DNA of 64,000 nt from Akkermansia muciniphila (GTDB lineage Bacteria; Verrucomicrobiota; Verrucomicrobiia; Verrucomicrobiales; V1-33): positions 30,787-94,786 of the forward strand of contig CAMDJM010000007.1 of the NCBI GenBank assembly GCA_945900785.1, given 5' to 3'. A model generated the notes under the pieces. It was not told where the DNA came from. It did not search any database and saw only the letters and a program-made list of their open reading frames with translations. A program made the position numbers and the translations under genes. Shown piece after piece: positions 35,185-44,936 of the stretch (positions within the stretch are counted from its first letter, which is position 1; every line of letters begins with the position of its first letter).

Positions 35185-35426
35185 GCGGAGGGGAAGAGGG
35201 CAGGTTTTAGGCAATAGGAAAGCGAAAGTGCACGGATAAAGGTGAATTTTGACGACGGTTTTCTGCTTTTGCCCCTGCGATGCTTTCCCGGCAGGTGGCG
35301 GTTGGTTTTTCTGGTCAAAATAGGCCGGCAGACCCACGCGCGGGGACGTAACTTGCAGGGGAGGCCGCTGCTTTTGGAGCTGCTCCGCCGCTTTACTGCT
35401 GTTGTCCAATCTTACCCTGCACCGCC
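35185..35426. other. Divergent intergenic region
   Basis: 242 bp between sucC and the DUF1475 gene. Both promoters should be here. The frame upstream of sucC stays open but has no protein-like content. I see no clear promoter motif or RNA. Confidence 0.45.
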
Positions 35427-35762
35427 ATGATCATTTTTCTCCGCGTCTTTTCCGTGCTGATTTTGATATCCATGCTGGCGGTCACTGGCTGGGCCAGTTC
35501 GGTCCAGGCGCTTTGGAAAATCCCGGCGTCCGTAGGAGGCCACCCGTGGTTCATTGCGACGTTGTTCGATACTTACTTCGCTTTTCTCTTTTTCTGGCTG
35601 TGGGTGGCCTACAAGGAGCGCACCTGGCCGGCGCGTCTTGGCTGGTTGGTCGGGATTTTGCTGCTGGGCAATATGACCATGGCCATTTATATGTTGATCC
35701 AGCTGTTCCGGCTCCCGACGGATGCACCGATGGAACGCCTGTTGTTGCGCCGTCATGACTGA
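35427..35762 (+). CDS. Small membrane protein, DUF1475-like
   Basis: 111 residues with three predicted transmembrane segments ('[21 protein letters not shown]', '[22 protein letters not shown]', '[21 protein letters not shown]'). The '[26 protein letters not shown]' segment resembles DUF1475 proteins, whose function is not known. Its end overlaps the start of the DUF2062 gene by 8 bp, so they are coupled. Confidence 0.7.
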   Translation: MIIFLRVFSVLILISMLAVTGWASSVQALWKIPASVGGHPWFIATLFDTYFAFLFFWLWVAYKERTWPARLGWLVGILLLGNMTMAIYMLIQLFRLPTDAPMERLLLRRHD

Positions 35763-36252
35763 TCCTGCTCCGGAACCTGATCTTGTTGAACCGAGGCTAA
35801 ATTGGTGGCAGCGCCGCATGGTTGGCCCGATCCGCCAGCAGCTGACGCAGGGCATCACGGCTGACAAAATCGCCCTGACCCTGGCTCTGGGATTGGCCCT
35901 CGGGATTTTTCCGATTTTGGGCAGTGGATTCCTTCTCTGCGGATTGGCCGCGTGGTCGCTGAAGCTGAATCAACCCATCATCCAGGCCACCGGCACCGTG
36001 GCCTATCCGCTGCAATTGCTCTTTCTGCTGCCCTTTTACCGGGCTGGGGAGGCGATCTTTCAGGTGCCCGCCATCCCACTATCCATCCCGCAGCTCATCA
36101 GCCGGTTCTTTGAAAACATCCCGCTTTTTCTCAGGGAATACGGCATGACCGGCCTGCGCGGCATCCTCGTCTGGGCTGTCCTGGCGCCTTTTGTCACGCT
36201 GGCGCTCTACCATGCCCTGCGCCCCCTGCTGCGGCGGATGAGCCGGACATAG
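35755..36252 (+). CDS. DUF2062 domain membrane protein
   Basis: 165 residues from the ATG at 35755, which overlaps the preceding stop. The pattern 'QGITADKIALTLALGLALGIFPILGSGFLLCGLAAWSLKLNQPIIQA' is typical of DUF2062: membrane proteins often found near glycosyltransferase or lipid genes, but without a defined biochemical role. It has about four hydrophobic segments. It forms a pair with the DUF1475 gene. Confidence 0.85.
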   Translation: MTDPAPEPDLVEPRLNWWQRRMVGPIRQQLTQGITADKIALTLALGLALGIFPILGSGFLLCGLAAWSLKLNQPIIQATGTVAYPLQLLFLLPFYRAGEAIFQVPAIPLSIPQLISRFFENIPLFLREYGMTGLRGILVWAVLAPFVTLALYHALRPLLRRMSRT

Positions 36253-36358
36253 CAGGGAGCCGAAGCCGGAGAGGTGGGAGAGGTGGGGCAGCCTACAGTT
36301 CGCCGTGGACCTTCCGGCTTCATCTCCGCTAAAGGTTCCCCACCTATCCTGATATCCC

Positions 36359-37009
36359 ATGCGACTGCTCATCATCGAAGACGAACCCGATCTCCTCGAC
36401 AGCCTGGCCCAGGCCCTCCGTGAGGAAGGCTATGCCGTGGACACGGCGGAGGATGGCATGGATGGCCTGGATAAAGCCCTCACCTGGGACTACAACGCTA
36501 TCATTCTGGATGGCATGCTGCCCCGGCTGGATGGCTGGGCCGTGCTGGAGCGGCTGCGGCTGCGCAAGAGCACCCCCGTGATCATGCTCACGGCCCGGGA
36601 TGGCTCGCGCGACCGCGTGCGTGGGCTGGACCACGGGGCGGATGATTATATTGTCAAACCCTTCGACCTGGCAGAACTCTTCGCCCGTCTCCGCGCGGTC
36701 ATCCGCCGCACCGGCACGCAGGATTCCACCCGCATCAAAATCGATAACATCCAGATCGATACCGCGGCGCGCCTCGTGCATCTGGATGGCGCCATGATCT
36801 CCCTGACGGCCCGCGAGTATGCTCTGGTGGAATATCTCGCCGTGCACCGGGGCCGTCTCATCACCCGCACCACGCTTTACGAGCACCTCTTCGATGAAAA
36901 CGAAAGCACCCTGTCCAATCTGCTGGATGTGCACGTTTCCAATGTCAGGAAAAAGCTCGGCCACGACTTCATCCAAACCCGCCGCGGTCACGGCTACTGC
37001 ATCGCCTGA
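36359..37009 (+). CDS. OmpR/PhoB-family response regulator
   Basis: 216 residues. The receiver domain has acidic residues E7/D8, phospho-acceptor Asp51 ('IILDGMLP'), the T in 'VIMLTARDG' and Lys in 'DYIVKPFD'. The C-terminal winged-helix DNA-binding domain (about 125-216, 'LTAREYALVEYLAVHRGRLITR', 'DVHVSNVRKKLG') makes it a transcription regulator. The cognate histidine kinase starts 6 bp downstream. Target genes are not evident from this window. Confidence 0.95.
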   Translation: MRLLIIEDEPDLLDSLAQALREEGYAVDTAEDGMDGLDKALTWDYNAIILDGMLPRLDGWAVLERLRLRKSTPVIMLTARDGSRDRVRGLDHGADDYIVKPFDLAELFARLRAVIRRTGTQDSTRIKIDNIQIDTAARLVHLDGAMISLTAREYALVEYLAVHRGRLITRTTLYEHLFDENESTLSNLLDVHVSNVRKKLGHDFIQTRRGHGYCIA

Positions 37010-37015
37010 CTTTCC

Positions 37016-38530
37016 ATGGCATTCTTTAAATCCATCCGTTGGGGCCTGCAAATCTGGCATGGCCTGATCCTGCTCGCCGTGCTCAGCGGGTTTGGCATCA
37101 CGGCCTGGCGTCTGCAGCAGCAGCGGGCCTACGCCACGGTTGGGGAGCGTCTCCAGGAAAGATATAACATCGCCCTGCGCCTCATCCGTCAGGGCGGCGG
37201 CGGGCCGGATAATCCCCGGCCCAGGCCGGGACCGGGCCGCGACGGGGATCTGGAAGACGGTCATCCCGGGGCTGAGGGCCATTTTCCCCCACCCCGCCCA
37301 TTGCGTGATGGTCCGCCACGCAATGGGCCTCCGGGAAGCGAAGGTCCGCCGGAACGCCTTTCCACCGCCACCGAGCAGGCGCTCAAGGCCGATGAAGCCC
37401 CCGGCTCCACCGTCACCATCTGGCGGCGCGATGGTGGCCTGCTAGCCACGACGGGCGGCTCCAGCTCCACGCCTGATGTCAAAGGGCCCATGGTGCGTCC
37501 GGTTCTATCCATTCAGGGAAATGGGATGGAACTGCTGGGCACCACCCCGCCGGGTGAAATCATCCGCGTCACCCGCGATATTTCTGCGGAACGGCAAAGC
37601 CTCCAGCGCACGGCCTGGCAACTGGCGGCTGCGGCCACCAGCATTCTCCTCCTGGGCCTGGCCGGAGGCTGGTGGGCCGCCGGCCGCACCTTGCGACCCA
37701 TCGCCGACATCGGCGCCACAGCCGCCCACCTCTCCGCCGGCAATCTCGGCCAGCGGCTCAGCGTGAAGGACACCCATGGCGAGCTGGGCCAACTGGCCAC
37801 CACGCTGAATGCCATGTTTGCCCGGCTGGAAGACTCCTTCACCCAGCAAACCCGCTTCATCTCCGATGCGGCCCACGAGCTGCGCACGCCGGTTTCCGTG
37901 ATGCTGACGCAGACCCAGACCGCGCTGCGCCGCGAGCGTCCTGCCGAAGAATACCGCACCAGCCTGGAAGCCTGCCAACGCGCCGCTGGCCGCATGCGGC
38001 AATTGATCGAGTCCCTCCTCGCCCTCGCCCGCCTGGAGGCCGGGCAGCAGCAGATGAAGCGCCTGCGCTTCGACCTCGCCCACGCGCTGCGCGAACAGAT
38101 CGAACTGCTCGCCCCCCTTGCCACGGCCCGCGATATCACGGTCGATGCCAGACTGACAGAATCCCTCACGTTGGAAGGCGATCCCGATTATCTGACCATG
38201 GCCGCCGCCAATCTCCTCACCAATGCGATTCACTATAACCGTGCGGGCGGAGCCATCGCTATCCAGCTCACCACGGAATCCAACCAGGCTCTCCTCACCA
38301 TCGCGGATACCGGCGAGGGCATGAGCCCGGAGCAACTCAGCCACATCTTCGAGCGCTTTTACCGGGCCGATCAATCCCGCAGCCTGCCCGCCGGCCGCAC
38401 CGGCCTGGGCCTCGCGATCACAAAGTCCATCATCGAGGCCCACCATGGCACGATCTCCGTGCAGAGCACCCCCGGCGAAGGCACCAGCTTCACCCTCCGC
38501 ATCCCCTTGGAAGCCCAGCCAAAGGAGTAG
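37016..38530 (+). CDS. HAMP-domain sensor histidine kinase
   Basis: 504 residues. TM1 is at about 13-30, a periplasmic sensor region at 31-198, TM2 at about 201-222 and a HAMP linker ('RTLRPIADIGATAAHLSAGN') follows. The HisKA helix carries the phosphorylated His287 in 'FISDAAHELRTPVSVM'. The ATPase domain has the N box 'NLLTNAIHYN', G1 'DTGEGMS' and G2 'GLGLAI'. The sensor contains an unusual Gly/Pro/Arg/Asp-rich stretch (about 59-113). It pairs with the regulator 6 bp upstream. Confidence 0.94.
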   Translation: MAFFKSIRWGLQIWHGLILLAVLSGFGITAWRLQQQRAYATVGERLQERYNIALRLIRQGGGGPDNPRPRPGPGRDGDLEDGHPGAEGHFPPPRPLRDGPPRNGPPGSEGPPERLSTATEQALKADEAPGSTVTIWRRDGGLLATTGGSSSTPDVKGPMVRPVLSIQGNGMELLGTTPPGEIIRVTRDISAERQSLQRTAWQLAAAATSILLLGLAGGWWAAGRTLRPIADIGATAAHLSAGNLGQRLSVKDTHGELGQLATTLNAMFARLEDSFTQQTRFISDAAHELRTPVSVMLTQTQTALRRERPAEEYRTSLEACQRAAGRMRQLIESLLALARLEAGQQQMKRLRFDLAHALREQIELLAPLATARDITVDARLTESLTLEGDPDYLTMAAANLLTNAIHYNRAGGAIAIQLTTESNQALLTIADTGEGMSPEQLSHIFERFYRADQSRSLPAGRTGLGLAITKSIIEAHHGTISVQSTPGEGTSFTLRIPLEAQPKE

Positions 38531-38550
38531 CCTGCAAGGGAGCCCTAAAA

Positions 38551-38576
38551 GGGAGCCCGGGGCTCCGGCCCGGGTG
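38551..38576. repeat. REP-like element related to the repeat at 9127-9207
   Basis: GGGAGCCCGGGGCTCCGGCC plus CGGGTG matches one arm of the 9127-9207 inverted repeat with few differences. It lies 20 bp past the kinase stop. The element can fold on itself because its core is nearly palindromic. Confidence 0.6.
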
Positions 38577-38658
38577 TTTCCATCCATCAAGCCAACCCAG
38601 CCAAAACTTCAAACCCAACCTCAACTTCAACCCACCAACGCCTTCCCCAACACCATTC

Positions 38659-39575
38659 TCATTCCGCAGGAAAAGGATTCGCCGAAAGCCGCAGGGCCGT
38701 TTCATCCAAACCGGGCCGTTCCGGCGCAGCTGTAACCGCTTTATCCCCCGGGCCGGGCTGGGCAGAAACCACCGACACCGGCATGGTGCGCAGCGAAAGC
38801 GTCAGCGCCGTGAGTCCGGTGAGGATCAGCAGCGCGGTGGAGCCGATCCACCAGCGGTAAGGCGTGGACCGGGAGGCCAGCAGCCGCTCCAACCGTTAGC
38901 CGGTGGCGCGGGGCACCGCAGGGAGAGCAGGAAATCCACGTAATCCCGCGCGGTGGAGCCGGAGCGGGCGAGCACGGCGCGGTCGCAGAGGGCCTCACTT
39001 TCGGCGTGGAATTGATACCGCAACCAGTGCGCCAGCGGGTGCCACCAGTAAAGGCAGTGGACGAGGCGGGGCAGCCAGGCCAGCCCGGGGTCCTGCTGCT
39101 GCAGGTGCTGCTGCTCGTGAGCCAGGACCATCTTCCATTGGGCGGGCGTCCAGTGGTCCGCCTGTTCCGGCAGCAGCAGCACCGGGCGCAGGCCCCGGGT
39201 GACGCAGGGGCCCGAAATGCCAGGAGACTGCAGCACCGTTAGACCAGCTGGCAGGGCAGGATCTCCCCTCCATGGCCGGGCCCGGCGGATCAGTTCGTGC
39301 AAGGCCAGCGCCTGCCATGCGAGGCGGGCCAGCGCGAGCAGGCTGCCGGTGATCCAGAGCCCTGCGAGGGCGGTGATCCATGTCAGGGAAACCCCCTCCG
39401 GGGCACCCTCTGCCGCCCGCTTGGCGAAGGGGGCAGGGGAATCAAGGGACCACCATCCTGACAACCATGGGGCAGCCAGCAGACCCGCTGCCATCACCAG
39501 CAGCACCCGGCGGCGCAGGGCCGGCTGGGATGCAGGCAGGAATTTCCAGACGAAAAAGAGCGCTCCCAATAGCAA
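38659..39575 (-). pseudogene. M56 / BlaR1-like membrane metallopeptidase, frameshifted
   Basis: The upstream part (39575 to about 38895) encodes three hydrophobic helices and the M56 zinc motif HEQQH in 'MVLAHEQQHLQQQDP', then 'WWHPLAHWLRYQFHAESEALCDRAVL' and 'DYVDFLLSLRCPAPP'. At about 38893 the frame must shift; the downstream frame continues with 'LERLLASRSTPYRWWIGSTALLILTGL' to 38659, the expected linker and last membrane helix. One missing base would restore the gene. There is no ATG/GTG start upstream (first candidate TTG at 39575, frame open to 39629), and no blaI repressor gene is adjacent. So it appears truncated and frameshifted, unless the shift is a sequence error. Confidence 0.75.
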
Positions 39576-39653
39576 GGTGGCGCGCAGGGCGGCCTGCAGG
39601 AGCCAATCGGGAAGTCTCTTGCTCCCTCTTCAAAATCATGGAGCATTTGCGGG

Positions 39654-40679
39654 ATGAACGCGTGGTGTCTTTCTCTTATTTTCCTTGCCGGCTCCAGTCT
39701 CCCTGGGGTGGCGCAGGCACCGGGGGTGCCGATCGAAGTGAACGGGGAGTGGTCGGGTCCGCAGGAGATCATTGCCGAAGCCACCGCGTTAAAGAAGGCT
39801 GGGAAACTAACCGGGCAAGACGCTTTTTTGGCAATGCTGGCCAAGCCCTCTGCGCAAAAGGTGACCTTGCCGCCGGTCAAAAGTCTGGTGCTGAGCCGGG
39901 CGGAAGTTTACGAAGTGGCCCGCCGCAGCCGCGTCCGGGTAGGATGGTTTTACCTTTGCAGGGAGTGCAAGGATTGGCATGTGGACCTGGCGGGCGGCTA
40001 TGCCCTGACGGATGACGGGGTGATCGCTACCTGCCAGCATGTGGCTGCGCCGTTGCCGGAGATGGCGGAGGGCTATCTCATCGTGGTGGATGCGTCGGGC
40101 AAGGTCTGCCCGGTCATTGGAGTGATCGCTTCCAGCGAAAACCGGGATACCACCGTGCTGCGGGCGTCTGGGGGAAACTTCCGGGGCCTGCCGCTCAATG
40201 ATCAGGTGCGCCCGGGGGATGCGGCCTACTGTCTGAGCGACCCCCTGGGCAATAACGGCTATTTCAGTGAAGGGATGGTGAACCGGTTTTACCGGCAAAC
40301 CGACGGTGCCGGGACCGCCGCCGAGCAATTGCGGCTGAATGTCAGCACGGAGTGGGCTCCGGGTTCCAGCGGATCGCCGGTGCTGGATCAATGCGGCAAT
40401 GCCATGGGCCATGTTTCCATGATCACCGCATTGACCGAGGACCCGGAGGAGGAAGAGGCCGATGACAAAGACCAACCCAAAGCCGCGCCAGGAAAGACCG
40501 CAGGCGGGGGAAAATCTGACGGCGGAAAACCCGCAGAATCCCCAGAGGAAGGGCCGCTGCCCCCCGGCACACAGATTGTGCTGCACGAGGCCTGCCCAAG
40601 CCGGAGCGTCCGCCAGCTCCTGGAAGCCGCCACTACCACAAACCAGGAAGCCGCCCCGGCGGGCCCGGCGGGGCCGTGA
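39654..40679 (+). CDS. Secreted trypsin-like serine protease
   Basis: 341 residues with a signal peptide ('WCLSLIFLAGSSLPGVAQA', cleavage near 22). The catalytic triad can be placed by motif: His129 in 'GVIATCQHVA', Asp165 in 'ENRDTTVL' and Ser241 in 'PGSSGSPVL'. Two Cys pairs (102/105 in LCRECK, and others) might form disulfides. The C-terminal tail from about 262 is acidic then Pro/Gly/Lys-rich, unlike a PDZ domain. Acts probably in the periplasm or outside. It is divergent from the M56 pseudogene, with 78 bp between. Confidence 0.82.
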   Translation: MNAWCLSLIFLAGSSLPGVAQAPGVPIEVNGEWSGPQEIIAEATALKKAGKLTGQDAFLAMLAKPSAQKVTLPPVKSLVLSRAEVYEVARRSRVRVGWFYLCRECKDWHVDLAGGYALTDDGVIATCQHVAAPLPEMAEGYLIVVDASGKVCPVIGVIASSENRDTTVLRASGGNFRGLPLNDQVRPGDAAYCLSDPLGNNGYFSEGMVNRFYRQTDGAGTAAEQLRLNVSTEWAPGSSGSPVLDQCGNAMGHVSMITALTEDPEEEEADDKDQPKAAPGKTAGGGKSDGGKPAESPEEGPLPPGTQIVLHEACPSRSVRQLLEAATTTNQEAAPAGPAGP

Positions 40680-40795
40680 GGCGCTATCCGGAAAACCGGG
40701 ATCAAGCTGCGGGGATTGCGGATCCTTCCTTGGCTGCCGTAAAGCGCCGGGCGTTTCCTGGTATCCGGATCTCTCCGTCCTGCTCTGCCCTTATC

Positions 40796-41743
40796 TTACT
40801 TTTCCACCACCCAGATATTCCGGTAGCGCACCGGGGTGCCGTGTTCCTGCAGGTGGATCGGGCCCGGGGTGGGGCCTTCCTTGAGAGGCGAGGCGGTCGT
40901 GGCGTGGTCCAGTTCGATATTGTCCTGCACGATCACGCCGTTGTGCTTCACGGTGGTCCGGGCATTGGCGGTTTTTTTGCCGGAGGCATCGTAAACCGCC
41001 TGGGTGTATTCAATGTCGTAGGTCTGCCAGGAAAGCGGTGGGAAGGCCATGTTCACTTTCGGGGAGCCGATGGTATAAATGCCACCACATTCGTTATTTT
41101 CGCCTTCCAGGCCAAAGCTGTCCAGCATCTGGACTTCGTAACGCCCCTGGAGATAGCAGCCGCTGTTGCCGCGCCCCTGGCCCCGGGCCTCCGGCATGTA
41201 GGGGATTTTGAACTCGATGTGCAGGCTGAAATTCTTCCAAAGCTGCTTCGAGGTGACGCCCTGCATGAGGGTATCGCCATCCAGCTTGCCATCCAGGAAG
41301 GCATCGGGGGATTTGCCATCAAACAGCACAATGGCACCGGCGGGAGCCTTGGCTCCGACCGTGGGGCTCTCGCGGTTCATCCTGCTCAGAGTGCCGCCCG
41401 GAAAGGTGATTTTGCCCGAGGCCATGGTGCCGGTGAGTCCTGGCAAGGTGATCTGCCCGCCGGTGGCCGTCCCTTTCAAACGCGTCGCCTTGTCCCCGGA
41501 AAAGCCCGCCCCGGGCAAACCACCCGGATACAGCACGGCGGCGAATTTCCCGCTGCCTTCGGCGACCAACTGCACCCCCACGGGTTTGCCATCCAGATTC
41601 CCAGAGTATTCCCCCTGGGTGATGAAGTCAGGATCTTTGGCCGTGGCCTCTTTGGGATCTGTAAAAGTAGGCCCCCCAGCCGCAACCAGCAGGGAAGTGG
41701 AAAAGCAGAGGGACAACGGCAGGAGGAAGAAGTAACGCAGCAT
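40796..41743 (-). CDS. Secreted DUF1080 (3-keto-disaccharide hydrolase) protein
   Basis: 315 residues from the ATG at 41743 (MLRYFFLLPLSL), chosen because a signal peptide begins there; the frame is open 9 codons upstream. Residues about 35-130 form a repeated beta-rich region of unknown kind; residues about 135-315 are a DUF1080 domain ('GAIVLFDGKSPDAFLDG', 'FSLHIEFKIPYMPE', 'GNSGCYLQGRYEVQMLDSFG', 'GPIHLQEHGTPVRYRNIWV'). DUF1080 proteins have a concanavalin-like fold; some are 3-keto-disaccharide hydrolases. It is common in Planctomycetes and Verrucomicrobia. Confidence 0.88.
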   Translation of the reverse strand: MLRYFFLLPLSLCFSTSLLVAAGGPTFTDPKEATAKDPDFITQGEYSGNLDGKPVGVQLVAEGSGKFAAVLYPGGLPGAGFSGDKATRLKGTATGGQITLPGLTGTMASGKITFPGGTLSRMNRESPTVGAKAPAGAIVLFDGKSPDAFLDGKLDGDTLMQGVTSKQLWKNFSLHIEFKIPYMPEARGQGRGNSGCYLQGRYEVQMLDSFGLEGENNECGGIYTIGSPKVNMAFPPLSWQTYDIEYTQAVYDASGKKTANARTTVKHNGVIVQDNIELDHATTASPLKEGPTPGPIHLQEHGTPVRYRNIWVVEK

Positions 41744-41866
41744 AGGAATAGGAGAAGTAACCTCCTCCATTACGCAGCACCGTTGCGCTTTTTGCAGAAC
41801 GAATTCCCCATGGCGGCAGTGGAAGCTCCAGCTGCGGCATCGGTGAATCGGAAGAGAGGGTTGGCT

Positions 41867-41908
41867 GTGAATTCTCCTAAAACCCTATAGGAAATAAGGA
41901 GAATTCAC
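41867..41908. promoter_or_regulatory. 12-bp perfect inverted repeat upstream of cysD
   Basis: Arms GTGAATTCTCCT (41867-41878) and AGGAGAATTCAC (41897-41908) surround an 18-nt AT-rich spacer, 46 bp before the cysD start. The symmetry fits a transcription-factor operator or a leader hairpin. The regulator is unknown. It lies in the divergent region between the DUF1080 gene and cysD. Confidence 0.55.
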
Positions 41909-41953
41909 TTGCCGACCTTGCGGGAGGGCTTAAGATCTGTTTCCTTTTCCGTC

Positions 41954-42871
41954 ATGTCCACCATCCGCTCTTACAATGTCAGCCTTCTCCAACAACTGGA
42001 GTCCGAGGCCATCTACGTCCTCCGGGAAACCGCCGCGCAGTTCCGTAATCCCGCGCTTCTTTTCTCCGGAGGGAAGGATTCCATCGTGATGGCCTGGCTG
42101 GCCCGGAAGGCTTTCCACCCGGCCCGGATGCCATTTACCCTGCTGCACGTGGATACGGGGCATAACTTTCCGGAAACTTTGGTCTACCGCGATGAATTCG
42201 TGAAAAACATCGGAGCCAGTCTGAAAGTCGCGCTGGTTCAGGACAGCATTGATCAGGGCCGCGTGGTCGAGGAAAAAGGCCATCGGGCCAGCCGGAACAA
42301 GCTCCAGACGATCACGCTGCTGGATGCGGTGGCCGATTACAAATTCGACGCCTGTCTCGGCGGCGGCCGCCGCGATGAGGAAAAAGCCCGCGCCAAGGAA
42401 CGATTCTTCAGCCACCGCAACGACTTCGGCCAATGGGATCCGAAAAATCAGCGGCCCGAACTGTGGAATCTCTTCAACGGCCGCATGCACGAAGGCGAGC
42501 AATTCCGCGTCTTCCCGCTGAGCAACTGGACGGAGATGGACGTTTGGCTCTACATCCGTCAGGAAAAAATCCCGCTGCCCAATATATACTTCAGCCACCA
42601 GCGCCGCGTCTTCCAACGCGACGGCTCCTGGCTGGATGCCGAAACCGGATTCGCCCAGCCCCAGCCGGACGAGCCGATTCTGGAAAAAACCATGCGCTTC
42701 CGCACCATCGGCGACGTGACCTGCACCGGCGCCGTCGAGTCCCCGGCCGCCACCTTGGACGATATCATTGCCGAAGTCGCCGCCGCCCGCCAAACCGAAC
42801 GCGGCACCCGTGCCGATGACCAACGCAGCGAATCTGCGATGGAAGACCGGAAAAAAGAAGGCTATTTTTGA
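41954..42871 (+). CDS. cysD: Sulfate adenylyltransferase subunit 2
   Basis: 305 residues from the ATG at 41954 (MSTIRSYNVSLLQQLESEAI); the 15 codons upstream do not match the family. The PP-loop motif SGGKDS is at 38-43. 'DTGHNFPETLVYRDEF' and 'GGGRRDEEKARAKERFFSHRN' in pattern and 'FPLSNWTEMDVWLYI' are typical CysD segments. It forms APS from ATP and sulfate with the GTPase CysN. A VapBC module separates it from cysN. Confidence 0.96.
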   Translation: MSTIRSYNVSLLQQLESEAIYVLRETAAQFRNPALLFSGGKDSIVMAWLARKAFHPARMPFTLLHVDTGHNFPETLVYRDEFVKNIGASLKVALVQDSIDQGRVVEEKGHRASRNKLQTITLLDAVADYKFDACLGGGRRDEEKARAKERFFSHRNDFGQWDPKNQRPELWNLFNGRMHEGEQFRVFPLSNWTEMDVWLYIRQEKIPLPNIYFSHQRRVFQRDGSWLDAETGFAQPQPDEPILEKTMRFRTIGDVTCTGAVESPAATLDDIIAEVAAARQTERGTRADDQRSESAMEDRKKEGYF

Positions 42872-42876
42872 GAATT

Positions 42877-43113
42877 ATGAGCACGCTTGCCCTTCAATTG
42901 GATCATTGCTTAAGAACGCTGGAACCGGCCAAAGCCGCCGAGCTTTCCGCTGCCGTGCTCCGTTTGGTTGAAGAGGCCGCACCACCCGAAAAAGAGTCCG
43001 AGCGTCAGAAAAAATGGAGAGCTATCGTAATGGAAACTACTGGCAGTTTGCCTGATTTTCCTGACGATTACGAGGAGCAGCCTTGGGAAACAGACCGTGT
43101 GAAATTCGACTGA
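42877..43113 (+). CDS. VapB-type antitoxin
   Basis: 78 residues from the ATG at 42877, 5 bp after the cysD stop. Helical N-terminus ('LALQLDHCLRTLEPAKAAELSAAVLRLVEEA'), acidic C-terminus ('PDFPDDYEEQPWETDRVKFD'). The last base of its stop codon is shared with the ATG of the PIN-domain toxin (TGATG), the same overlap as in the VapBC module at 29090-29760. Family assignment is from context. Confidence 0.7.
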   Translation: MSTLALQLDHCLRTLEPAKAAELSAAVLRLVEEAAPPEKESERQKKWRAIVMETTGSLPDFPDDYEEQPWETDRVKFD

Positions 43114-43514
43114 TGCCCTGGCTTCTTGATACCAACGTCGTCTCAGTGCTCGTGAATCGTCGCAGCGCTTCCGTCATTCTCAGGGCGGCGGCGTGCCCGG
43201 TAGAGGAACTTTTTCTCTGCTCGGTAGTCAAGGCGGAACTGCTTTATGGTGCTTGGAATAGTGCAGACGTTGGCAAAGCCCTCGCAAAACTGGATCCAAT
43301 CTTTGGTGAACTAAATTCCTATCCCTTTGACGATCTGGCGGCCGCTGCCTTCGGCCGGATTCAAGCCCACCTCTCTGCGGCTGGCAACCGGATCGGTCCC
43401 AACGATACCATGATCGCGGCCATCGCCCTGGCGAACGATCTCACTCTAGTCACCCACAATACCCGCGAGTTCTCCCGCGTCCCCAACCTGAAAATCGAAG
43501 ACTGGCAGAGTTAG
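43113..43514 (+). CDS. VapC-type PIN-domain ribonuclease toxin
   Basis: 133 residues from the ATG at 43113 (MPWLLDTNVVSVL). PIN motifs are D in 'LLDTN', E in 'VVKAELLYGAW', D in 'RIGPNDTMIAAIAL' and the final 'LTLVTHNTREFSRVPNLKIEDW'. It belongs to the same VapC subgroup as the toxin at 29090-29500 (similar 'GPND' and 'EDW' endings). It sits between cysD and cysN. Confidence 0.9.
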   Translation: MPWLLDTNVVSVLVNRRSASVILRAAACPVEELFLCSVVKAELLYGAWNSADVGKALAKLDPIFGELNSYPFDDLAAAAFGRIQAHLSAAGNRIGPNDTMIAAIALANDLTLVTHNTREFSRVPNLKIEDWQS

Positions 43515-43565
43515 CCTATTCGGTTTCCCTAATTTCTTAATTTTTCCATTTCCCTCTATTTCCCC

Positions 43566-44813
<1,248 letters not shown>

Positions 44814-44936
44814 CGCCGGCTTTGGCAGCACCGTCATCTCGCGATGATGATTCGGGTGGATAAAAAATCCCTGCCACCGGAAACCAGGCCGACTCAGTGA
44901 TCGGCTGGTGGACATGGGCTGATTGGTTCGCGCTGC

